DNA of 64,000 nt, taken from positions 1 to 64,000 of the forward strand of contig CAZFZN010000022.1 in the NCBI GenBank assembly GCA_964523105.1, given 5' to 3'. The notes under the pieces are model-generated. The model was not told where the DNA came from, searched no databases, and saw only the letters and a list, made by a program, of their open reading frames with translations. Below, piece after piece: positions 1-8,686 of the stretch (position 1 is its first letter; every line of letters starts with the position of its first letter). This DNA comes from V1-33 sp964523105. Lineage in GTDB: Bacteria; Verrucomicrobiota; Verrucomicrobiia; Verrucomicrobiales; V1-33. The position numbers and the translations under genes are program-made.

Positions 1-51
1 CATCTGCGCTTGGCCGTGGATTATTAGTCTCAACTTGAACGCGACTTAGAA

Positions 52-1122
52 TCAGGGCTGCTTCATGGCCGGAGCGTGCTTCTTAAAATACTTGAGCCAC
101 TCTCCCATGATCGCCGCGGCCATCGGATTGTCTTTGGTGCCGGCGTACTCCTCAATGGTTCGGCCCCAGTAGAAACTGACATAGCCTTCGGCGCGGTCGC
201 GGGAGCGTTTGAGAAAGTCATCCATCTCCGCCAGCCCGCACTCGAGCGGGAAGGTCTCCTCGATGACCAGCGGCTTTCCGATGTCATAGACCGCCATCGC
301 GGCGAGCGCCTTGTCCACTTCGCCCTTTTTCGGATAGACATGAATGCTCACAAAGTCCAGTGCCGGGCTGACTTCCGGTGAATAGAAGACCGGCTTCGCA
401 TTCGGCCAGACCATCGCCCACGGAATGACACCGACGGTGATGAGATGCTTCGCATCCTCCGCGCGGATGGCGCCGGTGAGCTTGTCCACCCATGCTTTGG
501 CGATCTCGATTTGCGTGCGTTTGCCGGGTTCCAATGTAAGGCGCTGCACGAAATGTTTGCCGGCGAAATCGCCGGCCAGCCAGCCTTCCTTTATGTTCCC
601 GCCGATGACCGGCTCATTCATCAGGTCATAGCAGAAGACGGCTGGCGATTCGCGGCAGGTCTTCGCCACAGCGGTCCAGAAACGGGACTGCACCTGCCAG
701 CGCGCCGCTTCGTCCATGTCGTCATACCATTTCGGGACATCGGCTTTGTGATAACAGCCGAGGCCGGTGATGTCGAGATAGAGTCCCGTTTCCTCCGCGA
801 GCGCGAGCAGACGACGCAGTTGGGAGAGAGCTTTCTCGTTTGGCTTGTCCGGTGCGTCCATGAATTTCCCCGTCTGGAGATGAATGCGCACCACGTTCGC
901 GCCGAGTGCCTTCATTTCCTGAAAATCGCCGCGCACCGCGTCCCATTCCTCTTCCCAGTAATCCTCCAGCAACCGGCCCTTTTCCGTCGCGTCATGATCG
1001 TAATTTACACCCCAGACCCGGAACGGCTTGGCGCTGTCGCCCTGGACGAATGATTTGCCGTCTTTGCTCAACCGAATCGGTTCCAGCGCGGGTGCGAAGC
1101 CGGCACAAAACGCGAGGAGCAT
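52..1122 (-). CDS. Secreted glycoside hydrolase, family 5-like (cellulase clan)
   Basis: Predicted exported beta-glycoside hydrolase of clan GH-A that would act on a polysaccharide outside the cytoplasm. The roughly 356-residue product shows the fold hallmarks: VVRIHLQTG early, an N-E-P acid/base motif in YDLMNEPVIGG, and a late VIEETF segment expected to carry the nucleophile glutamate. The substrate cannot be read from sequence. ATG at 1122 is chosen because farther upstream the frame runs through an inverted repeat (1201-1219). Starts at 1272 or 1329 would bury the hydrophobic stretch IVSIAIPALPCCIIMLLAF inside an unusually long leader, so signal-peptide limits are uncertain. It lies 222 bp downstream of the histidine kinase gene on the same strand and is probably separately transcribed. 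Confidence 0.75.
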   Translation of the reverse strand: MLLAFCAGFAPALEPIRLSKDGKSFVQGDSAKPFRVWGVNYDHDATEKGRLLEDYWEEEWDAVRGDFQEMKALGANVVRIHLQTGKFMDAPDKPNEKALSQLRRLLALAEETGLYLDITGLGCYHKADVPKWYDDMDEAARWQVQSRFWTAVAKTCRESPAVFCYDLMNEPVIGGNIKEGWLAGDFAGKHFVQRLTLEPGKRTQIEIAKAWVDKLTGAIRAEDAKHLITVGVIPWAMVWPNAKPVFYSPEVSPALDFVSIHVYPKKGEVDKALAAMAVYDIGKPLVIEETFPLECGLAEMDDFLKRSRDRAEGYVSFYWGRTIEEYAGTKDNPMAAAIMGEWLKYFKKHAPAMKQP

Positions 1123-1200
1123 GATGATGCAGCAGGGCAAAGCAGGAATTGCAATGCTAACGATTGGCCGGACAGCCGCAGGCGAATCAGAGGCATTCGC

Positions 1201-1219
1201 CAAGGCCGGGACGGCCTTG
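1201..1219. repeat. Short perfect inverted repeat in the 1123-1344 gap
   Basis: CAAGGCC, five bases, GGCCTTG forms a 7-bp perfect hairpin in the gap between the kinase stop and the GH5 start. No T-run follows on either strand, so it is not a standard terminator. It could end or stabilise kinase mRNA, or be a REP-like relic. Nothing else was recognised in this gap. Confidence 0.5.
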
Positions 1220-1344
1220 CTACGGTCCCGGGAAGTTTTCCGGAGTCCACCGTGGTCTGGTATAAGTTGCATGGGCGGGGAACTGAATCGCCGCAACTCT
1301 GTCCAAGGCGCAAGGGAATGCACAGGCACGAGTGCGGCGGCGCT

Positions 1345-2895
1345 TTACTGCACCGGCAGACGAAACACGATGGCGAGGCCGCCGTCCGGCCGCTGCTGCG
1401 CGGTGACGGAGCCGCGGCACGCTTCGACGCAGGTGCGCACGATGGCGAGACCGAGCCCAACGCCGCCGCTGGCACGGTCGCGGGCGGATTCGAGCCGGTA
1501 AAACGGGTCGAACAGTTTTGGCAGGGACTCCGCGGGCACGCCGGGACCGTTGTCGGCGATAGTCAGGAGCACGACGTTATCGTCGCGCCGTGCGGTGATT
1601 TCCAGATGCACCTCCGGACCGGCGTAGCGCAGGGAATTCCGCACCACATTCCCCGCCGCGCGTGCCAGCAGTCCGGCGTGAACATGAGCGGCCAGTTCCG
1701 GAGGCACCTGCACAGTGACGCGGTCCGCGGGCACCGCTTCGCGGGCCAGCATCTGTTCGATCAGCGGCAGCAGCGGCGTGTCTGTCAGGGCGATCGACTG
1801 CGGGGCGAGGCCGGCGCGGGAGAAATCGAGCAGTTCGCCGACCAGTTGCGACATGGCCTCGACCTCTTCATTCAAATCGGCAAGGCGCGGCTTGAGTTCC
1901 TCCGGCGCGCGCTGTTCCAGAGCGGCTCCGGCCATCTGCATGCGGGCGAGCGGGGTGCAAAGTTCGTGCGCGATGTCGCCGAGGAAGCGCTTTTGCCCCG
2001 TGACGAATCCGGACAACCGCGCCGCCATGGCATTGATGCCTGCGGCGAGTTCGCCGAGTTCATCGCGGCGTTTGTCAGGCACACTGACATCGAATTCACC
2101 CGCCGCGATGCGCGAGGTTGCTTGTTTCATGCGGGCAATACTGCGCGTGAGGCTGCGCACGAACGGCAGCCACAGCAGTGAAGCGAGCAGCAGCACGCCC
2201 GCGGTGCCCCACAGCCATGGCGTGAAGTCCGGCAGCAGTCCGCCGGCGCGCAGACTGTCCGTGCGCAGCACGAGTGACATCCCGCCCGGCCCTGGCGGCG
2301 GCCGCAGCGGCACGCGAATGATGAACCACCAGGCCTGCGGGTCCTCGGTGCGCTCCATGATTTTCGGAAACACCTGGTCCAGCCGCACACGGCCGCCAAG
2401 CATTCCGGGCTGCCCCGGGGGAAAGCGCTCGGGAAACCGCGGCTCTCCAGCGGCTGGCTCGAAGGGTCGGCGCGGTTCCTGGAAGGGGCGACCCTGCGGT
2501 TCCGCTGCGCGTCCGCGACGGTTCGGTTCATCGAATCGCGGGGCATTTTCCCGCATCGCCGGTCCCGGGCGCGGCGGCGGCTGGAGGACGCTGGCGCGGA
2601 CCCGGGGCGGAAGTGTCAGCCGATCGCCCGCCAACTGCTGCGCGCCGGCGTCGAATACCGTAAAGGTCATGCCGTGGGCCTCGCTGTACTTTTGCAGCAC
2701 CTCATCCCACTCTTCGCGCGGCAGCGGCAGCAGTTCCGGCACCAGAAGCCGTGCGATGGACTGTAGCCGCGGTTCCGCCTGCTGCATGATCAGCCAGTCG
2801 CTGGCGCGTCCCGGCCGCAGCGCGAACCACAGCGCCGTCCCCAGCACGGTGAGGATGGCGAAGAACCAGCAGAGAATGCGGGCGTAGAGGCGCAC
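1345..2895 (-). CDS. Membrane sensor histidine kinase (HAMP-HisKA-HATPase)
   Basis: Sensor kinase that should autophosphorylate and pass phosphate to the response regulator encoded just upstream (3074-3784). The 516 residues read as a first membrane segment (about 9-27), a periplasmic domain with a proline/arginine-rich stretch (about 95-165), a second membrane segment (about 228-247), HAMP (about 248-300), the dimerisation/H-box with H310 in AHELCTPLAR, and an ATPase domain with N420, DNGPG at 448-452 and GVGLGL at 478-483. Architecture resembles EnvZ/CpxA kinases. The H-box has Cys313 where HELRTPL usually has Arg. The signal sensed is unknown. The order is regulator then kinase, but the two genes are separated by about 180 bp of heptamer repeats, so co-transcription must cross them. 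Confidence 0.9.
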   Translation of the reverse strand: MRLYARILCWFFAILTVLGTALWFALRPGRASDWLIMQQAEPRLQSIARLLVPELLPLPREEWDEVLQKYSEAHGMTFTVFDAGAQQLAGDRLTLPPRVRASVLQPPPRPGPAMRENAPRFDEPNRRGRAAEPQGRPFQEPRRPFEPAAGEPRFPERFPPGQPGMLGGRVRLDQVFPKIMERTEDPQAWWFIIRVPLRPPPGPGGMSLVLRTDSLRAGGLLPDFTPWLWGTAGVLLLASLLWLPFVRSLTRSIARMKQATSRIAAGEFDVSVPDKRRDELGELAAGINAMAARLSGFVTGQKRFLGDIAHELCTPLARMQMAGAALEQRAPEELKPRLADLNEEVEAMSQLVGELLDFSRAGLAPQSIALTDTPLLPLIEQMLAREAVPADRVTVQVPPELAAHVHAGLLARAAGNVVRNSLRYAGPEVHLEITARRDDNVVLLTIADNGPGVPAESLPKLFDPFYRLESARDRASGGVGLGLAIVRTCVEACRGSVTAQQRPDGGLAIVFRLPVQ

Positions 2896-2896
2896 G

Positions 2897-2938
2897 GGAT
2901 TTAGGATTTAGGATTTAAGATTTAAGATTTAAGATTTG
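2897..2938. repeat. 7-bp tandem repeat array A
   Basis: Six head-to-tail heptamers: three GGATTTA, two AGATTTA and a terminal AGATTTG. The array starts immediately upstream of the histidine kinase start codon at 2895. Its very low GC contrasts with the surrounding DNA. Such an array can change copy number by slippage and could alter kinase translation or promoter spacing. Confidence 0.95.
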
Positions 2939-2951
2939 CGCGCGGGCCGGC

Positions 2952-3073
<122 letters not shown>

Positions 3074-3084
<11 letters not shown>

Positions 3085-3784
3085 GATTGATCAGCATGTA
3101 GCCGGCGCTGCGCAGGGTGCGGATGTAGCGGGGGTTTTTGGGGTCGTCGCCGAGCTTGCGGCGCAGGGCGCTGATGTGGACGTCCACGGAGCGGTCGAAG
3201 ACTTCATAGTCGCGGTCGCGAATTTCCTCGAGCAGGGCGTCGCGCGATTTGACTCGGCCGCGCGCCCTGGCGAGCGAGAGCAGCATGTCGAATTCCACCG
3301 GCGTGAGCGTGAGCGGCCGGTCGCCCATAACCGCGGAGCGGGTGTCGGGAGTGATGCGCAGTTCGCCTACGACGATTTCCGGCGGGGGTGCGGGGGAAGT
3401 GTCAGGTGCCCGGCCGCGGCGCGTCACGGCGCGCAGCCGCGCGAGCAGTTCGCGCGGCGAAAAAGTCTTGGGCAGGTAATCGTCCGCGCCCAGTTCCAGG
3501 CCGACGATGCGATCCGCCTCGTCACCGCGCGCGGTGAACATCAGCACGGGCGCGCTGCTTTTCTGACGGATGCGGCGCAGCACTTCCAGCCCGTCCATGC
3601 CGGGCAGCATGTAGTCGAGAATGATGGCGTGCCAGTCGCGGCCCGTGGCGGAAGTCACGCCGTCCGGCCCGTTGTGCGCGGCCGTGATGCGGTAGCCGAG
3701 CGGACCGAGATAATCTGCGATAAGGCGGCAGAGCTTCTCGTCGTCGTCGATCACAAGGATGTCGTGCGCGGGAGTTTCGGACAT
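3074..3784 (-). CDS. OmpR/PhoB-family response regulator
   Basis: DNA-binding response regulator, partner of the kinase at 1345-2895. The 236 residues contain a receiver domain with the acidic pocket (IDDDE), phospho-acceptor Asp57 in IILDYML, the conserved Thr in MFTARG and Lys in YLPKTFS, followed by a winged-helix output domain ending in RTLRSAGYML, the typical OmpR-family wing. Full length for the family. The start at 3784 is the only reasonable ATG before the receiver domain. The 3' end is encoded by heptamer repeats, so the last residues (NPQH) may vary between strains. It is divergent from the EF-hand gene at 4006, which could be a target (inference only). Confidence 0.93.
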
Positions 3785-4005
3785 GGCTGGAATTGGAGGA
3801 GGCGCGGTTGTTTTCAGCAGGCCGGCATACTGAACACGGAAACGGGCACACTGAAAACCTCTCTTCCGCCGCAGCCAGCTACTTTACACCGGCTTCACAA
3901 TTTTCCCGCCGTCCGCACATCAGGTCTTTACAGTCGGGTGCTCTATTCTCCCGTCAGCGTCAATCCCCCGCTGATTCCAAACCCAACCAAAACCAAACCA
4001 CAGCC

Positions 4006-4701
4006 ATGAAAACAACTCTCACGTCTCTCCTCACCGCGCTGGCCGTCTGCGGCCCGCTCTTCGCTCAGGATCCGGCACCGCCGGCGCCTCCTTCCCCTCC
4101 GGCGCAGCCGGCTCCGCCTCAACCCGGACAGCCGGGACAACCCGGGCAGCCCGGCGGCCCGCGCGGACAGTTTCGCCCCATGGTTCCGCCCGTCATCGCC
4201 GCGCTGGATGCCAACAAGGACGGCAAGCTCGACAAAGAGGAAATCGCCAACGCCTCCAAGGCGCTCCTGACACTCGACAAAAATGGCGACGGTGAACTCC
4301 AAAGCGAGGAACTGCGTCCGCCACCGCCGCAGGGCGGTCCGCAGGGGCCTCCGAACGGCCCGCGACCCGGTGGCCCGCGCGGTGAAGGTCGCCCTGGCGG
4401 CCGTCCGCAGGGTCCGCCTCCGCAGGGTGGTCCCCAAGGGCCGCCTCCCGGCGGAGCCGGTGCGCCTCCGGCCCAACCGCCTCCCGGTCCGGGCGCGGCG
4501 GCGCCGTTTCAGCAAGGCCCGGGCTTTGCGGCGCGGCGTTTCCAGGGCGGTCAGCCATTTGGAATGGGGCCTCGCTTTCGCGGTGAACTCCGCCGTCAGT
4601 TCATGGCGCGGCGTTTCCACGGTGGGCCGCCGCAGCACCCGGTGCCGCCCGCTCCTCCGGCTCCTCCGGCTCCGCCTGCTCCTCCGGCTCCTCCGCAATG
4701 A
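4006..4701 (+). CDS. Secreted proline/glycine-rich EF-hand protein
   Basis: Small exported protein of 231 residues with a clear signal peptide (MKTTLTSLLTALAVCGPLFA, cleavage after FA). Two tandem EF-hand loops follow: DANKDGKLDKEE and DKNGDGELQSEE, both with the Asp-x-Asp/Asn spacing needed to bind calcium. The rest is low-complexity Pro/Gly/Gln/Arg sequence ending in Pro-Pro-Ala repeats, so it is probably disordered outside the EF-hands. Homologues of this style are common as calcium-dependent surface or periplasmic proteins, but no enzymatic domain is visible. Divergently placed from the two-component genes with a 221-bp shared upstream region (3785-4005), where no confident promoter could be assigned. 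Confidence 0.8.
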   Translation: MKTTLTSLLTALAVCGPLFAQDPAPPAPPSPPAQPAPPQPGQPGQPGQPGGPRGQFRPMVPPVIAALDANKDGKLDKEEIANASKALLTLDKNGDGELQSEELRPPPPQGGPQGPPNGPRPGGPRGEGRPGGRPQGPPPQGGPQGPPPGGAGAPPAQPPPGPGAAAPFQQGPGFAARRFQGGQPFGMGPRFRGELRRQFMARRFHGGPPQHPVPPAPPAPPAPPAPPAPPQ

Positions 4702-4714
4702 CCCCGCGGCGCAC

Positions 4715-5662
4715 CTAACGCGACAATTCCAGCATTCGTAAAATGGGCCGCTCCGCCCTCGCGCGGAGCGGCTCCGGAAGCTCCACCCGCGGCTGCAGAT
4801 CACGCAGCGCACGGTGGAGCTTCTCCATGGTATTCAACTTCATGTAACGGCAGTCGGCGCAGGCACAGTGCTCCGTCGGCCCCGCGATGAATTCCTTCTC
4901 CGGGCACTCGCGCCGCAAGCGGTGCAGCATGCCGCTTTCCGTGGCGATGATGAACTGCGGCGATGGATGACTGAGGCAAAAGTGCACCATCTTCTCCGTG
5001 CTGCACACTTCATCCGCCAGCAGGCGCACCGCAAAAGTGCACTCCGGGTGCGCGACGACGGGAGCGTCAGGGTATTGCTCTTTGATCTTCAGAATGCTGT
5101 CGCGCGTGAACTCCACGTGCACGTAACACGCGCCCTGCCACAGGTCCATGTGGCGTCCGGTTTGCTCCATGACCCATGCGCCGAGATTCGCATCCGGTAC
5201 GAAGAGGATATTCCGGTCCGCGGGCGTCGCCTCCACGATGCGTTTGGCATTGCCGCTGGTGCAGATGCAGTCGCTCAGCGCCTTCACCTCAGCAGAGCAG
5301 TTGATGTAGGCGATCACATAAAAATTTTTGTCCGCGTGGCGGCGCAGATATTCCTCCAGGGCCGGGCCGGGGCAGCTCTGCTCCAGCGAGCAGCCCGCAT
5401 CCTTGTCCGGCAGGACGACAATCTTCGAGGGATTCACGATCTTCGCGGTCTCCGCCATGAAGTGCACGCCGCAGAAGGCGATGACATCCGCATCCGACTC
5501 CTTCGCCTTGTAGGAGAGCCCGAGGGAATCGCCCACGTAATCGGCGACCTCCTGAATTTCACGGATTTGATAGTTGTGCGCGAGGATGACCGCGTTCCGC
5601 TCCTTCTTGAGGCGGAGAATATCGGTGCGCAGGTCAACGGAGGGAACGGTATCGGCAATCAT
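4715..5662 (-). CDS. nadA: Quinolinate synthase
   Basis: Condenses iminoaspartate with dihydroxyacetone phosphate to give quinolinate in de novo NAD biosynthesis, in the cytoplasm. The 315-residue product starts MIADTVPSVDLRTDI; a longer frame upstream to 5800 has no NadA similarity and overlaps the neighbouring permease gene. Family signatures are AHNYQIREIQEVADYVGDSL, FCGVHFMAETAKI and the [4Fe-4S] cysteines: C122 in NCSAEVKA, C208 in HPEC, and the C-terminal CACADC group (C266, C268, C271). No nadB or nadC lies next to it. Convergent with the EF-hand gene, with only 13 bp between the two stops. Confidence 0.96.
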   Translation of the reverse strand: MIADTVPSVDLRTDILRLKKERNAVILAHNYQIREIQEVADYVGDSLGLSYKAKESDADVIAFCGVHFMAETAKIVNPSKIVVLPDKDAGCSLEQSCPGPALEEYLRRHADKNFYVIAYINCSAEVKALSDCICTSGNAKRIVEATPADRNILFVPDANLGAWVMEQTGRHMDLWQGACYVHVEFTRDSILKIKEQYPDAPVVAHPECTFAVRLLADEVCSTEKMVHFCLSHPSPQFIIATESGMLHRLRRECPEKEFIAGPTEHCACADCRYMKLNTMEKLHRALRDLQPRVELPEPLRARAERPILRMLELSR

Positions 5663-5711
5663 GAACCAGTGTGCCGGCAAAGTGAAGCCGCGCAAGTGTC
5701 CCTGCCGGCCA

Positions 5712-6677
5712 TCACGACAGCGGGCGCCAGCCTGTATCCATCCCTGTGATCTGCCGCGCCGGCTGGGCACCGGATTTTTGCGGTCGCCACGGGCGGTCAT
5801 AGCGGATCATGGCCCAGATCATCACCGCCAGCACGAGCGGCGCGCCGTAATACAGTGTACCGATGCCGCCGGCCAGCAAAATGAACGGCAGAAAGATCAT
5901 CAGCGCCACCACACTCCGCGTCGGCGCGATCTCATAGGGCAGCAGATAGAGCTTCAAGTGGGCGCGCCCGAGTTGCAGCCCCGTCACTGTATAAAGTGCC
6001 TGAATACCCAGCGCCAGCAGCGCACCGATGATCACCCTGACTTCGCCAAACAGCCGCATGCCGCCGAATTCCATGCCCAGAATTCCGCCATAGATCACTC
6101 CGGCCGAAGCCAGCACCCAGAAACAGCCGATCGCAGCCGCCATGAACCGCATCGGCACCGGCCGGTATCCGGAGGCGCCGATGATGCACGCGCTCACTCC
6201 GGCACTCGCCAGCAGGACATTGAAGGTCATCAGCACATTCGGGATCAGTTCGAAGCCGCCGATGAAGTAGCGGACCAGCATGTAAGGCAGCAGGGAGACC
6301 AGCGTCAGTCCGCAGAGCACCACCTGGACGAGCCATTTGCCCAGCACGATCTGCCAGCGTGAAAGCCCGCCGAGCATGAGCAGGCTGGAGTTCCCGCCGT
6401 CCGACTCCTCGCGCAGCGCCGCAAATCCGCGGAAGGGCATGACCCCGGCTACTGTGCCGAAGGCGACCATCCAGAACCACGACGCCACACCGCCGCCGCC
6501 GGCTTGATATTCCAGGGCGACGGCCAGCGCCGCCAGCAGCTGCACCCCGATGAACGGCGTCACAAACAGCGCCGCCCGCATGCCCTGACGCAATTCCTTC
6601 ACCAGCATCGCCGGCATCCAGTCAGGAAAATCCTGGAGCCGGTGCCGTGAGGGCTCAGCCGTCGCGGGGGAGTTCAT
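5712..6677 (-). CDS. Multi-pass membrane protein, ABC-2-type permease-like
   Basis: Integral membrane protein of 321 residues starting MNSPATAEPSRHRLQDF. At least six to seven hydrophobic segments are visible, among them ALFVTPFIGVQLLAALAVAL, WFWMVAFGTVAGVMPFRGF, VVLCGLTLVSLLPYMLVRYF, and a C-terminal pair around ALMIFLPFILLAGGIG. The short cytoplasmic N-terminus with VKELRQGMRAALF and the overall layout resemble ABC-2 permease subunits that carry no ATPase domain. The ATPase is not adjacent. It follows 6727-7086 by 49 bp on the same strand, so the two are probably one operon. Function is not established. Confidence 0.65.
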   Translation of the reverse strand: MNSPATAEPSRHRLQDFPDWMPAMLVKELRQGMRAALFVTPFIGVQLLAALAVALEYQAGGGGVASWFWMVAFGTVAGVMPFRGFAALREESDGGNSSLLMLGGLSRWQIVLGKWLVQVVLCGLTLVSLLPYMLVRYFIGGFELIPNVLMTFNVLLASAGVSACIIGASGYRPVPMRFMAAAIGCFWVLASAGVIYGGILGMEFGGMRLFGEVRVIIGALLALGIQALYTVTGLQLGRAHLKLYLLPYEIAPTRSVVALMIFLPFILLAGGIGTLYYGAPLVLAVMIWAMIRYDRPWRPQKSGAQPARQITGMDTGWRPLS

Positions 6678-6726
6678 CAGGCGGGAGGATGGACGCACCG
6701 CATCCGGGGGAAAGGAGAAACCCGTT

Positions 6727-7086
6727 TCATTCCGTTTTCCGCCACCAGTCTGCCGGGCGTTCCCATGACTCTCCGGCCCCGGCAGCGGGATCGGATCCGG
6801 CCAGCTGGTCCTCATTCTGCAGCACCTCCTCGATCAGCAGCTGCTCCGGCGCCGGCCCGCGGGGCTTGGTGCGCAGTGCCATGATGCAGCCGGCAATCAC
6901 CCCGAGTGTGAGGAGAAAGAACGCCACCAGCACCCAGGCGAGAACATCCCCCGTGCCTGTGGCAGTTTGCGACCAAACGCGGTGCAACTCCGCCTGACGG
7001 TGCAGCGCCGACGGAGCCCCGCGGTCGAGCAGTTCGACCGCAAGGACTTCGTTGATCCCGGGAGTTAGCAGCGGAAGCGTGAACAT
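6727..7086 (-). CDS. Small single-pass membrane protein, unknown function
   Basis: 119-residue product beginning MFTLPLLTPGINEV. One strong membrane helix (about VLAWVLVAFFLLTLGVIAGCIMAL) follows a short N-terminal domain of about 50 residues, and the C-terminal tail is acidic and cytoplasmic-looking (PEQLLIEEVLQNEDQL). No family recognised. The start at 7086 is chosen over 7236 because the upstream extension is compositionally unlike a protein. It is probably the first gene of a two-gene unit with the permease-like gene downstream, suggesting an accessory subunit (inference). Confidence 0.55.
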   Translation of the reverse strand: MFTLPLLTPGINEVLAVELLDRGAPSALHRQAELHRVWSQTATGTGDVLAWVLVAFFLLTLGVIAGCIMALRTKPRGPAPEQLLIEEVLQNEDQLAGSDPAAGAGESWERPADWWRKTE

Positions 7087-7311
7087 GGCGCAGAAAAGGA
7101 CAACCCGCTGGATGCAGTAGCACCAGACGGCCGCAAAACACGGAAAAATTGTGCGGGAACAGAAAATCGCGGCACCCCGGGCCGCGGCCGCACGCGGCAC
7201 GAATCCCGCTCCCGCAAGGCTTGACGCGCCGGGCATGGCCTTTCAAACTCCCGGCCCCGCCTCTGTCGCGGACGCTTCCGCCATGCTCACCACCACCTCA
7301 GCCCGCATCCC

Positions 7312-8325
7312 ATGAACCTGAGGGATCAGCTCAAAGAAATTCTGCCGGCCCTCCTGCCGTCCAACCCCGCGGACGCCGTAAAAGGGACGGAACTCATCGG
7401 GCTCGCCAAAATGCGGCTGCGGCAGGAGTACAGCGACGCCACCCTGCGCTATCATTTCACCATCATGTGTTCGGATCCGGGGAGCCCCATCGCCAAAGTG
7501 GAACAGGGCCAGGGCTACTATCTGCGGCGACATCACAGCGGCGGGGCCGCGGCCACCATGACCCAGGCGCGGCTCAATATGTTCACCGAAACGGACAGCG
7601 ATGTGCTCGGCCGTGCCGCGACGAGGCTGCAGCGGCTGCGGGCCGTCTTCGCCCGGGAGGCGGCCGGCGCCGGAGGCTTTCCCTTTTTATTCGATGCTTC
7701 ATTCGAGCAGAATGCGGCGCTCGAGAATGTCTGGAAGTGTCCTGACGCAGTGGTGGCGGGATGGGGCAGCGGTGAAATCCGCGGCGAGGATCTCGTGCTC
7801 GATGCCGGTGAGATGAAATTGAAAAGCGCTCTGGGCGTGGCTCCCTCTACGCTCCGGGCCGTGAAATTCCGCCTCGAAGTCACGGCCCGCTCGTGGCGGG
7901 AGGACTTTTACCAGACGCTCAGCGCCACGCGGTGGGCTCACACCGGTGAACTGGTGATCGCCTCCGCCATCGTGGATGAACAGCTGGCCGATGAATTGCG
8001 CCGGCTCGGCACCGAGCACGGTATTGGGATTTCCACCTGCGGGCTGGAACTGGACACGCTCGACGAATTGCGCCCGCATTATCAAATCGCGGACATGACG
8101 GCACGTGAGTTCGAGGCCCTGCAGCTCCGCTTCCGGCGGCAGCGGCTGACGACAGCAAGGCTGCGGCCGCTCGACTGGCGACTCGTGCAGCAACTGCGCG
8201 GTGAGAATGCGGAATTTGAAGAACTGTTCCGATGGCTCAGCCACAGCCTGAGCGGCGGGCGTGTCGTACCATGGGAGAACTTCGCGGAGTTGGAATCACC
8301 CGGAGCGGAAGGCGAAGGAGACTGA
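7312..8325 (+). CDS. Winged-helix protein with restriction-nuclease-like C-terminal domain
   Basis: 337-residue cytoplasmic protein of unknown function. Residues 1-75 look like a winged-helix domain (TELIGLAKMRLRQEYSDATL then AKVEQGQGYYLR). Residues 120-260 resemble PD-(D/E)XK-fold proteins of the HrgA/COG2958 type: WKCPDAVVAGW, then RLEVTARSWREDFYQTLSA and a RWAHTGELVIAS strand, then GIGISTCGLELD. The expected E-x-K is E-V-T here, so the lysine is missing or displaced and catalysis is doubtful. It stands alone, with no methylase beside it. This is a recognition by pattern, not a firm assignment. It could be a restriction-related regulator or an inactive nuclease. Confidence 0.5.
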   Translation: MNLRDQLKEILPALLPSNPADAVKGTELIGLAKMRLRQEYSDATLRYHFTIMCSDPGSPIAKVEQGQGYYLRRHHSGGAAATMTQARLNMFTETDSDVLGRAATRLQRLRAVFAREAAGAGGFPFLFDASFEQNAALENVWKCPDAVVAGWGSGEIRGEDLVLDAGEMKLKSALGVAPSTLRAVKFRLEVTARSWREDFYQTLSATRWAHTGELVIASAIVDEQLADELRRLGTEHGIGISTCGLELDTLDELRPHYQIADMTAREFEALQLRFRRQRLTTARLRPLDWRLVQQLRGENAEFEELFRWLSHSLSGGRVVPWENFAELESPGAEGEGD

Positions 8326-8447
8326 AGGAGACCTCAACCGGGCGAAGCCGGAGCCAAACGGTCCCGGCGGGGCCTGACAAAAATGCTCGGTCCCGGCGCC
8401 GCCGGAGCCTGCACGGCCAGCCCCCCGGCATGGCCGTGCTGCTGAAC

Positions 8448-8662
8448 CTGAAAAGGAAAATGGAGAGGAAGAAAGCCGCAGCCGACCGAAGGAAGACAGG
8501 CGAACATTTCATCTTAACTGATGAGCCAAATGGACACTGATTGACACGGATTTGCGCATGAATTCGGATTTACTCCCCGGAGGAGGATTCCCGTGAAGAC
8601 AACTTGCTGAGCATGCGTGATCATCCGGGTCCATCCGTGGTTCTATTTCCCTTTTAAGGCTG
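8448..8662 (+). repeat. Dispersed palindromic element, copy 1 (long form)
   Basis: About 215 bp filling most of the gap between 8326 and 8686. Starts near CCTGAAAAGGAAAATGGAGA and ends with GTCCATCCGTGGTT (8629-8642) and a TTTTAAGGCTGA tail. It matches 22685-22895 over its whole length in inverted orientation with roughly four bases in five identical by eye. No ORF is supported inside it. The remaining gap, 8326-8447, shows no recognisable feature. Confidence 0.85.
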
Positions 8663-8686
8663 AATTTCATCGTCCGGGATTCAACC

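Noticed and set aside
1252..2181. Long plus-strand frame opposite the histidine kinase
   Set aside because: It is antisense to a gene with complete kinase motifs, has Arg/His/Gly-rich composition and matches no domain.
5663..5800. N-terminal extension of quinolinate synthase
   Set aside because: The extra residues overlap the permease gene, are Arg/Gly-rich and are absent from the NadA family.
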